DNA from: Podospora pseudoanserina
Taxonomy: Eukaryota > Ascomycota > Sordariomycetes > Sordariales > Podosporaceae
Reading direction: 5' to 3'
DNA length: 64,000 nt
Assembly (NCBI RefSeq): GCF_035222485.1
Contig: NW_026946672.1
Location: forward strand, 744,001 to 808,000
Within the stretch, counting starts at the first letter, position 1. Every line of letters starts with the position of its first letter. A model generated the notes under the pieces. The model was given only the letters and a program-made list of their open reading frames with translations, did no database searches and had not been told where the DNA came from. Below, in pieces: positions 1 to 11,295 of the stretch. The position numbers and the translations under genes were made by a program.

Positions 1-185
1 CCTTCCATCATCCTTCCACATTTAATGCGGCTCGAACTATCCTGATTTGAGGCCATTCACACTGCACAACACGTTCAACGCAAACAGGATACACCTCCAG
101 CCCTGTATTCTTTTGACTTATCACCACTTTCTTGTTCGCAAGGAGATCCAAAATCTATAAGCGCGATATCCTTCTCAGGCATTTA

Positions 186-3100
186 ATGGAGCTTGCATCA
201 CAGAAGCCAAAGAAGGAATTAAAATGGGAATCTTTCAAGAGCTCGTGGAACTCTACATTTCCCGAGATCTATGTTGGAAACAGCTCATGGGGATAATGGA
301 GGAGCGACATTCTTTCCTAGCCACGTATGCATTTTTTATATCTCCCCGCGGTAAGATTCAAGGGCAGGATCGCACTGACATTGTCCAGAACGCCACAATA
401 CGAATATCAATTCAAGAAATGGGGACTTCGGAAGTACATGACCAAAAACTGTCTACATATCCCCATCGCGGTTGGTGTTCGGCTCCCTATGGCGAGGAAG
501 GAGAATGACGGGATTGCTGCAAAGCCACAACTAATTTTTCATGGGAGGGTGGTTAAAGACCGTACTCTGAGGCGAAAAGGAATCTTGACTCCTTTGAGAG
601 AAAGCCATCCTGAGGTTTATAAGCAAGGTAAGTCGTGTCCAGTGCTCTAAACACTCCGCCACGCTGTCTGCTGACATTCTTCTTTGAATGTAGAACGTTC
701 GAAAACACCTCCGGGCATGCAAGTTGGCCGGCAGTCAAGGAGCCTCTGGGCAACAATCAAGAGTTCGCATCTACCCATTGACAGCCTCGAGCTCAAGTTA
801 GTCAAGCAAATTGGAGGTATGTCGCATCAAAGTATTGTTCTGAAGGAGTATCAGAAGCCTCTGACGTTGCTTTTTGCTTACCAAAGAGAAAACAATTCTG
901 CCTTCGGATCTTGTGACTTTCGAACTTCACCGACATCCCTGGTTGTGAGCATGCGTGATATTCGCTGTACGTACAGCGGTATATCCGAGAGCCTTTCTGC
1001 TCTGGAGTACGCCTGCATCTGCGGAAACCTCAAATTAGCGCACCTACTCATCGACCTGGGCCACCCAATTTGCGAAGCATCGAGCGGCTGGAAAAGGAGT
1101 CTTCTCGTACTGGCCATTTTAGGATGGAACGAACGCAAATCACGGGCTAATCGCAGCAAGACACGACGCGTTTGGAATATGGATTGCGAGTCTTGGACTT
1201 GTCATACAAGTCACGAAACCCAGAAGCTGATGGCATTTCTCCAGGTCTTGATTCGGTCGAATGCGAAGATACAGCCGCCAAGTCGAATGCAGGATGGCCG
1301 CGGTCCCGTCTCCCTCGCAGGAGATCGTTCAAGCGATCCCCTCATCATCGCGCTCAACGAGGGCCACACACCTTTAACAGCGGCATCTCTGTATCATAAT
1401 ACAGCCGTCGTCGATGAGCTTCTAGTCTTTGGAGCAAATATTCTTGACCGATGTCAGGCCGGCCCCTCGGCCCTTGCATTATGCATCTCGAACTTCTGGA
1501 ACTATCCGACACCGCAGGCGACGTCTTTTCCCATATCTTGGATTCCTTACTATGATTCGGACCCCGACATCGACGTTTGCGAGTCAGCCGTTCTGAAAAT
1601 CGCCACCCGCTACCTAAGCCAACCTTCTTCATCAAGCATCGAGATCCAAACGCCTAACAAAGCTCTTCCTCTGGTGTGGAGCACGCCCAATCCACTATAA
1701 TGCCTCTCACTTGCAAGAAATGATTCGAAATAGAGGAAAGGGCTATTTACACCTCATTGTAGCGAAGCATGCCAATCTTCCAGGCAAGTTTATATTATCT
1801 GTTTTCAGGTTGGCTGAGGGTGGAGATTGCTTCTGGTTTGATTGCATCATGGATGATCGCAAAAGCCACAGTGCCGAGCTCGACTTCTTCACCAAGGCAC
1901 TTCAAGTCTCCAAGATCCACAGAAGGCTGAATCCTGAGCTGCTCGAGCCACTCAAATATCTGGAGTATTATCCAAAGGATAGCGTCGTCAAGTTCCTCGA
2001 GGTAGCTTGCCCTATCCTGACAGTCGAAACTCTTCAACTCGCCGAAAGCCCACATTTTGTAAAGAGACTTGTTCCAGATTTGAACCCAAACCTTATCACT
2101 CACTCGATTCTGGGGAGAGTTACGATACGGCAAATTTCTTGATTAATTCCAGGTTAATTATCAACTCCGTCACCGAAGGAGGCCATACGCCATTAACAGC
2201 TACCATTCGGATGCAACACCCACAACTGAGGAGCAAAATCTGGAGGTTGGGAACACGCCTCGTCATACCAGGAGATACTGCATGCCGCTGTGGTCGGTCG
2301 CTGTACGCAAACCCACTGGTAACGGCGGCAGAGGTTGGAGATCTACCATGCATAATAAGTCTCACCAGTAGTGGCTTTTTTGACATCAACCACTGCGGTG
2401 TACTCTCGGATCCCTACCAAAGTTGGTCACACTAACTTTTTTTGCCCTGCAGATGTGCGACTGCGCTGACGGCGGCGATTTTGGAGGGCAATGTGGACAT
2501 CGCACACTTGCTTCTCAAGAAACGAGCATGTCCCAAGAGGCACCCCAGCGCCTCCATCGATTCAGTATTACCACTTGCTGCCGCTATCATTACCAGGAAC
2601 ATACAAATGGCGCAGACGCTACTCCTCGCTGGGGCCGCCTCGTACGACCAACTCGCTCTTGACAGCATTTCCTTGGAATTAGGACTTGGATTTCATCAAA
2701 CTGTTGCTGGACTTCCTTCCGAGTTATTGCAACGTCGACAGGCAGTTCTGGAATTTGATTTTGAACAAAGTCATCAAGCTTTACCCAACCTTTGACAATG
2801 GTGTTTCCCATGCACACTACCACAGAGTGCTGCATCGGGTGTTGATGGCGAAGATTCCCAGGATGAACGGAAGTCCAGCATACCATGGACTGCCCCCCTC
2901 TCCCATATACACGGCTTTGGTTCACGGACCACCAGAAGTACTCAAGGCATTAGCTGAAGCCGGTGCCGATGTCAACTCTCCACTATATCCGCCCAGGGGA
3001 ACTTCTCCAGGCATATCCGCTCTAAGATTGTGTCTGACCCAGCGATGCGGGCTGCAAAAGCTGAAGATTCTTGTTGAGCTTGGAGCAAAGGACGCAACGG

Positions 3101-4024
3101 ACGAATGTGACTCTCCCACGACCAGCATTTCACTCATTGAACTAGCAGTGAGGAATCTGGACTTTGATAGGACAATGTTACTTCTGGAAAACAACTTGGA
3201 CCCGGACCCGTGGCCCAAATCTGACAGGACTGCCCTCCAACTTGCTTTATTCCCTGAGTCACCCAAGAAAGAGTGCGATGATTCTATGGAGCTGGCCAAA
3301 CTTCTTTGTAGCAAAGGAGTCGACCCAAATCTCGTCGCACAGAAAGACCGGCTAACACCCTTGCAACAAGCCATCGAGCATGGGAATCTAGAGATTGTCG
3401 AGCTCTTATTCGAGCACCACGCCAACGTCAACAAACACAGCGAGCCTGACGTTGAGTTTGATCTGTCCGCAACACACTAACCGAACGAAGAAAGTCTAAT
3501 GACTCCTCTTCAGCTCGCCATAAAGGGACAGCACCCAGCTATCATCAAGACCCTACTCAAGCATGGTGCGGACGTTAATTTGAGGGCCAAGAGATGTGGT
3601 CCTCCCGGAGGACACGTGCCATCCATCCTATATCCCTTCCTCACCCCGCTTCAGTTAGCCCTTTACACTACACAGCCCGAGTATGTGGAGATGCTTCTCG
3701 AGCACGGGGCTGATATCAACGCACCACCTCATTCACAAGGCGGTGCCACAGTGTTGCAATACGCTGCCATGAAGGGGTTATGTCGGGCTGGCTGAGACCT
3801 TGTTGGAGAAGGGGCCAAAGGTGAACGCCGCTGCTTCCGAGTATAATGCGCAGACAGCTCTCGAAAGGGCGGCAGAATATGGTCGGCTAGATATGGTACA
3901 GCTTCTACTAAAAGCAGGAGCGCGGGTTGACGGGTTTGACTTGGAGAGGGCATTAGACAGGGCCGAAGGGAATGGACATATCGCGCTGAAGGAATATCTG
4001 GAAGGGCGGTGTAGTGGTGTTTGA
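186..4024 (+). pseudogene. Clr5-domain / ankyrin-repeat protein gene, broken
   Basis: The best start is the ATG at 186, which opens with MELASQKPKKELKWESFK. The Clr5 core continues from about 240 in another frame (ELVELYISRDLCWKQLMG). It crosses a clear intron (325-388, CTGAC branch) into TPQYEYQFKKWGLRKY, giving the typical Clr5 ending FxATxxQYxxxFKxWGxRK. A second intron is at 628-693 and a third at 2398-2452 (CTAAC branch, TGCAG acceptor). The rest encodes ankyrin repeats such as GHTPLTAASL, TPLQQAIEHGNLEIVELLFE and TPLQLAIKGQHPAIIKTLLKHGADVN. Homology jumps frame near 237, near 1615, between about 2650 and 2690, and near 3770 (a GGGG run), and a TAA lies at 3478-3480. Clr5-ankyrin proteins are an expanded filamentous-fungal family of uncertain role. 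I read this as a decayed member. Unrecognised small introns could explain one or two of the breaks but not all. Confidence 0.65.
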
Positions 4025-4112
4025 TAAACCTGAACATGGGCGTCGCTTCTGATACGGAAAGGAGGGTGCGAAATGCCCATTATTTGTTTTGATGATTATC
4101 TAAGTACCAGGT

Positions 4113-4230
4113 ATTAGGTAGGTAGGCAGTGAACCGAGAAGTTCGACTTCAAAAATACAAAATTGATATGAAACTGATACTCCATGCCCGCCCCAACATG
4201 ATTCGCAGCTAGCTGCTACCAAAACACACA
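4113..4230 (+). repeat. Dispersed short repeat, copy 1
   Basis: A TAGGTAGGTAG run at about 4115-4126 is followed roughly 85 nt later by CTAGCTGCTACCAAAACA at 4209-4226. The same two elements recur in the same order and at similar spacing at 6369-6460. The DNA between them is not obviously similar by eye, so this may be two diverged copies of one element or chance. Confidence 0.3.
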
Positions 4231-4574
4231 CGCTGACGCCTGATCTACAGACGCGACCACTGCATAGAACCCAACCTGCTCAACTCTCCGTTGTGCCTCC
4301 AAGCCTCCCCATCCAGCACCTTGTCTTTACTGCAACGGCACCTTTTGAGTGCTTCTCACTTCGCGACTGACCAGTCCCTTGTTCTCTTTGGCAGGGCTTT
4401 CCACCCAAAGCCGGTGAGGCCTGTATCTTGAACCCAGCGTAGGTTCGAGACCTACCGGCGCCGACCTGTGGGGACTGGGGGCTAGGCACAGTGGTCACAA
4501 GCCCCATTTCCACCCAGAGCTCCAACTTCTCCCACACTGCTAAGCGAGAGAATTAGCCAAAGTACCTCAATTTA

Positions 4575-4940
4575 TCAAACCGTTGGAGCAATTGAGTTTT
4601 TGGGAATGGCACTCACAGATTCAGAGTAAGAAGGGCAATACAACACCCGGTTCTTCCCTGTTTCTATGTACAAGCTCTTCTGGCACCCTACTGCCCTCGT
4701 TCCCTCTCCTGCCTCCTTGTTGCGTACACAATAGTCCTTCCCGTCCGGACTAACCCTAACATTGATCGAACAAGCACAGGTTCCCTGAGAGAGCTCAGTC
4801 TTGGAAGGGGTTGTTCCGGGAAAGGTGTTTCCGAGATACTGGGCCGGAACATTAGGGGAATAGTACCCCGATTCAGCCCGTTCTACCTGCCGTGTGGCAT
4901 TCGGCATCGGTCGTGCTCCAGCGCCTGAAGAGGGGCCCAC
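4575..4940 (-). CDS. Possible exon of a small Cys-containing hypothetical protein
   Basis: The minus-strand frame is open for about 120 codons. It has a Ser/Gly-rich beginning followed by a segment with five cysteines (CAC..., DYCV, VGC, LYC) and mixed composition unlike the surrounding DNA. The first in-frame ATG lies inside the frame (MPNATRQ). Upstream the frame closes with a TGA and I could not find a convincing exon that joins it. It could be an isolated exon, a remnant, or chance. No family is recognised. Confidence 0.2.
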   Translation of the reverse strand: MGPSSGAGARPMPNATRQVERAESGYYSPNVPAQYLGNTFPGTTPSKTELSQGTCACSINVRVSPDGKDYCVRNKEAGEGTRAVGCQKSLYIETGKNRVLYCPSYSESVSAIPKNSIAPTV

Positions 4941-6368
4941 CAGCGCTCTTGAACTTCCCGAGGGGACAGTACTTGATCAGCCTCTGGCGGAGACAGTATG
5001 GTCAACGGCGGCTGGAGCCATTTGGTCTCGAGTCCCTGGGGCGCATAATATACTTAACACCCGCTCAGTAGAATCCGAGTCATCGTTCCCCAATGGCATG
5101 TATTACCATTGACGTGTCTGGTTTGGGCATAAATACCACTATCCAGTCGCGTCGTCTACATAATATGCGAATCCATCGCTGCCCCGGACATCCCGGATTA
5201 TCGTCTGCGCACACAGGGAACAAACATCAGTTAAGAGGTTCAAAAAGTGCTTGAAGTTTCTGTAGGGGTAGCAATTTCCAAATACTTACGCCGCAGGTCT
5301 TGCATAGTATCGCCCTCTCGCCCATGGGGGGGTGGCTGAGTGAGCAGAACAACGGCGTCCACGTACTCATTGCGACTTTACGGATTTTGAATCTTTGACA
5401 ATAGCCTTTTAACTTCGAGGTAGTTTGCTGTGCTTCATTAGTGGCCGGACTAAGTAAAATAACGGCTAATTCGGGAAACTAGTTGGTACTTATCTTGAAC
5501 GAGTTCTACAGCTGGTTGACGCTCAACACCTGCCTACAGCTGGTGTATGATCATGCCAGCGGCGTTGATATCTCATCTCTATCTTGTAGGTTCATGTGAT
5601 ACAGTCACCTTTGCGGCTGGGAGGCTCAAGGTGACTTGATCGTGTGAGAAACGGGCCGTCGTATGGTCATACAGAATGTGAAACCTTGAAAATGACAGGT
5701 TGTCTCCAATGTCATATCAGACGTGGCGGCAAAAGGGCGCCTTGATAGGTATTGGTGTACGATCATAGGAGCTATCATGTTCGGGTGGCGAGTAACATGA
5801 TGTTGGCTACCTTAACTTGAATGCCATTGACCAAAGCTCCTGAAATCCCAAGATTTATTTCAGATGTCCTACTTTATAATCACGCATTCTTTTGTGGAAC
5901 CACGGACTTTCTGTAGACGTTTCGAAGTATTCAGCACTCTCATAAGCTCTAGTTTCTGGGGTATTATTATAATCTCTATTGTAAATGATGAGGTTAACTA
6001 GGTAGGTCCTTTGTTGTTATGGCGAGGCAAGAGCAACAGGAGTGTTTTTCATATCAGGCGCCTTGGAGAATGGGACTCACGGGTTGCCCCTTTTACCAGT
6101 AGCGGAAGGAACGGCGACCTGGACGTAGTTGGACCTCCACCTACCTACCTAGGTAAGGTACTGTGTGTGCTGGTGGTGATGTAACAGGCAACAGCGGAAC
6201 TGGAAAGCGCCAGGGCTGAGCAACTACTCAGGGACAGCACCCCAAGGCAAGGACGGTTGGTGAGCCTTAAAGCAGGGAGTTTGTGGCAAAAAGGTTCACT
6301 GGGAAGAAGGCACTGTTCAACCGCCAGCAACTTGACGACATCCAGGAGCCGCGGGCAATCTGCTGTCA

Positions 6369-6460
6369 ATAGGTAGGTAGTCCATCAAAACTGAGGTAGA
6401 GCAAACATCCCACGCTCATTTCAAATCTAATGTTGAAACTAGCTGCTACCAAAACAAACA
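6369..6460 (+). repeat. Dispersed short repeat, copy 2
   Basis: A TAGGTAGGTAG run at about 6370-6380 is followed about 60 nt later by CTAGCTGCTACCAAAACA at 6439-6456. The 18-nt motif is identical to that of copy 1, 2.2 kb away. No coding potential is seen. Confidence 0.3.
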
Positions 6461-6890
6461 TACCTACTGGTGTCCAATCAACGGAGATACATATGTAAAA
6501 GGCAACCTGTCCCAAGTTCCACTATTCCTCAGAGCCTTGTATTCCAATCACGTCTTCTCGTTGCTTCTCCTCCTCCTCGGCTCAATCATGCTGCCGATAA
6601 AGTAGTCCTGATACCTGTGCCTGCACAAGTAGTGTGAGCAAGCGGCAGATTCTGAGCGTACATGGTTCGTCCTTGCGTTTATCTGACGTGACTGAAATGC
6701 CCTACGACATCCTTTGGCCAATGATTTGCACAACCCTAAATAAGATAGTTAACTGCCTCCGGTAAAGTGAGTTCCCTATGACCCTAGAGGGAGAAAGCTC
6801 GAAGGCGAGATATGTACTCAATGCGTCACAACAGGTGGGACAGAACGCTGAACCCTTCTCTGTCTGGCCGGAAAAACGCTCTTCGCACCC

Positions 6891-8140
6891 TCATAACAGA
6901 GTTCTATCGCTACCACGCCTTCCCTCACTAACGTTCCGCCTGGCTTTACAGTAATCTCTTTTAGTTTTGTCAGCGTGCCAGGCAACGCGACACGCACAAG
7001 GTCTCCACTGAGGCACAGGGGCTGTGGCTGTGACTCGGAGGGCTTCTGACGCGGCTACTGGCACTGGAGCTGATGCCTGAGTGGCGACTGTCCATGCATT
7101 TTGCTCATAATCAAATCCGGTCGGCATCGGAGCTGGTGTCTGAGGGTTGACTGCCCATCTGTAATAATTCTTGGCCGGATTCACTTGCACTGGAACTGGA
7201 GCTGGTGCCTCAGTGCTGACTGGCCGGTCATTTGCCCCGGAAACATAGCCCTCTGACATTGGAGCCGGTGACTGAGTGCAGACTCGCAAGTCATTTGCCT
7301 CGTAATCATAGCCGGCTGGCACCGGAGCTGGTGCCCCAACATGGTGTTGCCATGTAATCTGCCCCGTAATTATAGCCGCCCGTGCCGGCTGCCATATCTG
7401 ACTGTTGTGCAAATTGAGATTCTGCTTCGAAAGCGGTTTGAAATTGTTGATCTGGAATCTTGCCCATTGATCCAGACGTCATATCTTTCAGCCATCTCGA
7501 AGGCGTGATTTCCGTGGGTCTCGAAGATGCACCGGCGCGGCTGTCTCGTCCTCTCTTGGGCAACGATTTGACCTTTGGCTCCGACACTTTCTCAGCTCCT
7601 CGACTTCTCTTTGAACAATTGTGTGACTCTGGGAGCCGTTCGTATGAGGGGGCTCCCTAGGACCGTGTATTCTGACATGAATCTTGTCGAAGTCTTTTTA
7701 GAAGCAGCTTGGGCTTTGTTGCCTTCAGAGGAATCGGCTAAGGTTGTATAGTCTGATGTGATCCATGTCGGCGAAGTCATGGCGATGCTAGGGTCAGTAT
7801 AATCAGTAGTTGAAGCTGATTGAGCTTGAGATTTCTGATTGAGTGCTGCGTCTGCTAGCGCATGCAGGCCGTACGGTTCACTATACTGAAGGACCTCGTC
7901 TGCCCTTCTCATTACACCTCCCGCAGACAAATCCGCAGTGCTCTCTTCACCCAGCGGCCGTATAATTGGTAGCTGCAATCGGCCAGCAATAGTAGACATT
8001 AGCATGATGCATAAGTGGCCTCGCATAGACTCATGCTGGTGGCAGAGGTTGATGACTTCCACGACAGCTCCCACACAATTGCCCCCAAACCCGCGGCGCT
8101 TACTGGGATTGCACCTACACCAACCGTCACACTGGGACAT
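6891..8140 (-). pseudogene. Lineage-specific hypothetical ORF with internal repeats, apparently out of frame
   Basis: Reading on the minus strand, an ATG at 8140 begins MSQCDGWCRCNPSKRRG. The frame runs to a stop near 7592. It continues one base out of phase as EKVSEPKVKSLPKRG to about 7330, then shifts again into a Pro/Ala-rich part ending at 6891. The last part holds about five imperfect repeats of roughly 21-23 residues, each opening with AP[AV]P or APMP and carrying a GYDYEAN-like centre. The upstream part has looser echoes such as TDYTDPS, SDYTTLA and SEYTVLG. The frame is open further upstream to 8440, so an earlier ATG at about 8341 is possible. No family is recognised. The two frame changes suggest a decaying gene or missed introns. 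Confidence 0.35.
6900..7380 (-). repeat. Imperfect tandem repeat, about 66-69 bp unit
   Basis: This is the DNA counterpart of the AP[AV]P...GYDYEAN peptide repeats in the 8140-6891 ORF. Plus-strand echoes of the type GGAGCTGGTGCC / GCACTGGAGCTGATGCC recur near 7060, 7130, 7200, 7260 and 7325. The units are diverged, so the array is not recent. Confidence 0.5.
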
Positions 8141-9720
8141 GTTGATTTCTTTGCGATTGGCTAGCTCTCTGGAAGCGCCTTGTAAAGACTGTCTACCCCA
8201 GTTGGATTGCTTCGTTGATAGAATGAGTTGGTTTACAAGTGAGTAAGCAAGGTGGGTAAATAGGTACTTATATAGAAGTCGTTCTGCGACTAATTGACTT
8301 CCGGCGCCTCGCGCATGGTGGGCATATGATTTCGCCTCCATGGTTGCTATCTCATCTCTTCGTATCTTCACATGATTTGATAATTTGCGCAGCTTGGGGG
8401 AACTAGAGCTACCTAATGCCGGGACACAGCTAAGTCTCATGTATTCACCGATTGTCTACAATGTGTGACCTTTGATCGCCCAGTGCTAGAATTCATGTGA
8501 GCATCATCAAGGGCTATGTTGGTGGCGACTGTTTCAGGAACGTTCTCGTGGTAGCACCACGTTGAGAGAATATTCAGAAGAAACTAGATTATGAGTTTTG
8601 GTACCTGAGGAACAAGGCCTTTATCTCCGTTGGCACTGATCAAAGCTTTCCAGAATGACCACCGCAGGCTTTCTTCCAAACAATCCAGTCCATATTCCTA
8701 AAACAGGGAGGTCCTGGTGATTCGTTCTGGGCGTAGGTGGGCATGACAGTTCAGTGCACTGAAGATCATCTGATTGCCCAACAAAGAACGGCAGTTGTTC
8801 TCAGCAAACTAGACCAGAAAATCAATATACGGCCAGATTCATAGTATTCATCTATTGGAAATTTGACCATATGTTTTCTGGAAGTATTCAATGCCTCACG
8901 GCTGGAACAGATGGATTATCATTTCTGTTCAGGGGCCATTGTTTACAAACTGATAAGAGAGAGTGGGTCTATTGAAAAGGCGCTCTTGAGCTCAAGAAAT
9001 GAAAGTTTCCAAGCAGGAACCAAGAAATCCATCATCCATGATATGCAGGTAAGGAAATTTAAGGTTCTGATCTCCAGGCTGTCACGACTGTCAGAATGGG
9101 TGTTCAATCGGCAAGGTCGATCAATTTCCCGTTCCCTGTCCTGCCCAACGCCGCCATCACCCCTTTTTTGCGACAACCTACCACACACGCCTTCTCTTGA
9201 AATCAACAGCAAAGTTCCAACATTGACACACTATTACTATACTAGCTCTAACTATATCGAGACGATGCATCTGTTGAGGCTGTCTGAGAAAAGCGCAGGA
9301 GCCAGAATTTTAAGTGTGCAGCTGGAGGAGAAAGCCAAGTGACTTTGCTAAATTGTAGACTTATGTGGTCAGCACACCATCCCTGAAACGGTCACAGACT
9401 TGCAAACTCTAAGCCAGTTTCAGCCAGGAAGGATTCATTCTTTGCGACTCCCAGGATGCATCAAGGAACGGAGGTTATAAAGTCCCAGCAGATATCAGCC
9501 ACATGCCTCAAAGCGCAGCCATTAGCCAATATTTGTTTCTCGTCAGTTCAAAGATTCTCACTTCTTTTCTCGCCCGGTTCTATTCTCTCCTCCACAGTCT
9601 GATAATCTTACCCTGCCTAGGAACCTAGATACTGGCCCTTATGTATCAACACCTCAGGACCTGAGACCCATGATAAAAAACTGACAGACATTTCAATCCG
9701 GCGCTAACGAGAGAGGGGTG
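8141..9720. other. Intergenic region, no supported gene
   Basis: A plus-strand ORF at 8863-9342 (159 codons) has no recognisable domain and an irregular composition, so I do not support it as a gene. The stretch 9540-9720, rich in TTCT/CTCC, is probably the promoter and 5' leader of the gene starting at 9721. Confidence 0.45.
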
Positions 9721-10967
9721 ATGACTCTCAACCTCACCAGGAACTTCTTGCTTCTAGCAAGTATTGCCACGAAGATTGGTGCCTCGCCACAAAGGCATTC
9801 GGGTTGGGCCTCACCGGAGCCCACCGGCACAAAAACACAAGATGGACTAGAGCATCTCCGGATATCGCATAAGCCTACGGATGCCCCGATCCTGGCCACA
9901 TCACGAGAGTTGCATCGCGGGGATGATGATGCTGGCATCTGCGGTTACTTCGACAACCCCGCTATTCGTACGTGATGATTAATACTTTCCTATCATATAT
10001 GAATCTAACATCGCTTTATTTCAGCGGCTTATCACTGCCTTCCATACGAAACATGCACCAACATCGGCAACTATCGCGCGTGTTGCCCCAAGGGAGATTG
10101 GTGCGCAGATCTGGATTCTCACCACACAGCATGCGTGGATTACACCCATGCCGCGTGCCTCTATCCAACGCCAGGCACGTTATGCTGGTAAGAGCCTTTC
10201 AAGTTCTCGTAGCAAGTCGGTACGATACTAACTGTTGGACCTTCAGTGATGGCGAAGACGGTTATGGCTATTGCCGGCAATACCACTGGTCAACATCTGC
10301 AACACCGAATCGAACCTTCACGGTCTTTGCCTGCATGCCAGGGAAACACACCGATGTTGGCACGCTCTTACCCACCCCGCCCTCGGGCTCCAGTCTCCCC
10401 ACCGAATCATCGAACGATCCCAGCTACGAGGACTTGCTACGTTTCGGAGGCTCTACATTCTCATCGACGTCAGACACGCCATCAAGCAAAAGCGAAACAC
10501 CAGTGGGGGCCATTGTGGGAGGGGCTATTGGGGGTCTGGCCGTCATAGGAGCAGTCATTGTCGCCATCTTGTTCATGTTTTTCCGCAGCAAGAAGCAGGT
10601 GATTGAGGCAAAATCAGGGCCAGGGTCGTCGACATCGTTGTCGGATCATGAGCAGTCGGTTGACCTGCTGCCTCAACAGTCGCCGATTGCTAGGGCATGG
10701 AGGCCTTCTTCTATATCCTATGCACCCCCACTCTCGGGTCCGGGGTTCACATTGCCGAATCCCAAAGCAACAAGCACGATTGTGTCACCCGAGAGTGAAG
10801 ACGACTCGCTAGAACAACAACAACAACATCAACCGTTAATGTCGATGCGGGGACCAATGAGCCCTGTCAATGCTGTTCCGGTCGAGATCGGAAAGGCCAA
10901 GGAGTCTCCTATTGAACTGGCTGAAACGTGCGGACACTATGAGCTTGCGTCACATCCTGTTAAGTGA
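9721..10967 (+). CDS. Cys-rich secreted/type-I membrane protein
   Basis: Three exons are inferred: 9721-9967, 10025-10187 and 10247-10967. The introns are 57 and 59 nt with GTACGT/TTTCAG and GTAAGA/CTTCAG ends and a CTAAC branch in the second, and frame is preserved throughout (376 aa). Residues 1-22 form a signal peptide (MTLNLTRNFLLLASIATKIG). Residues about 75-155 hold an extracellular module of roughly 10 cysteines (CGYFDNPA, CLPYETC, RACCPKGDWC, CCDGEDGYGYC). A Ser/Thr-rich stalk follows, then one TM helix at about 224-249 (GAIVGGAIGGLAVIGAVIVA) preceding FRSKK, and a cytoplasmic Ser/Pro/Gln tail. This architecture is common for Sordariomycete cell-surface or wall-sensing proteins of unknown ligand. 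The upstream GTG is ignored in favour of the first ATG. Confidence 0.75.
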
Positions 10968-11295
10968 AATCGAAGTAGTGTGGCATATGGGTTTATAGCG
11001 AGTCTAAATAGAGGGTACAAGTAATACAGTGTATTTTCTGATAGAGAAGATAAGCGAACTGGAAGAAACCCAAACCTACACAAAGCCTTCTTATACTATA
11101 AGAGTTTATTCGTGGGTCAAGGGCTGGAGACCCGTGTAAGTTGAAAGGGACTTTACTGGTTAGCGGCAAGGTTTCGTTTTGCAGAAAACGCTTTTGTTGA
11201 CTCTGATGAACACCACGCTAGCATTGTTAGGTATACTCATTTTCATTTTCAGGGCATACGCTTTGTATATAGGTACCTATAGGTTACTGCAACAT
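10968..11295. other. Convergent intergenic spacer
   Basis: This 328-nt AT-richer spacer lies between two converging genes. It presumably carries both 3' UTRs. Nothing else is recognised. Confidence 0.6.

Larger units (their letters stand above)
4025..6890. other. Gene-poor intergenic region with TAGGTAGG microsatellites
   Basis: No ORF here looks like a known protein. The only candidate is a minus-strand frame at 4940-4575 (see its own entry). Short runs of TAGGTAGG or CTACCTAC occur near 4115, 6140 and 6370, a pattern common between fungal genes. Two copies of an 18-nt motif lie at 4209-4226 and 6439-6456. A T-arm-like hairpin at 4439-4455 has no cloverleaf around it. Confidence 0.5.

Noticed and set aside
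1790-1820. GC-AG or tiny GT-AG intron in the ankyrin gene (GTTTAT...TTTCAG)
   Set aside because: Only 21-28 nt long, below the size seen for any other intron in the window.
4439-4455. GTAGG-TTCGAGA-CCTAC hairpin resembling a tRNA T-arm
   Set aside because: The five-base stem and seven-base loop fit, but no matching acceptor, D-arm or anticodon arm lies at the expected distance, so it is not called a tRNA.
8863-9342. 159-codon plus-strand ORF
   Set aside because: No domain, irregular composition, no supporting start context or conserved neighbour. Likely chance.
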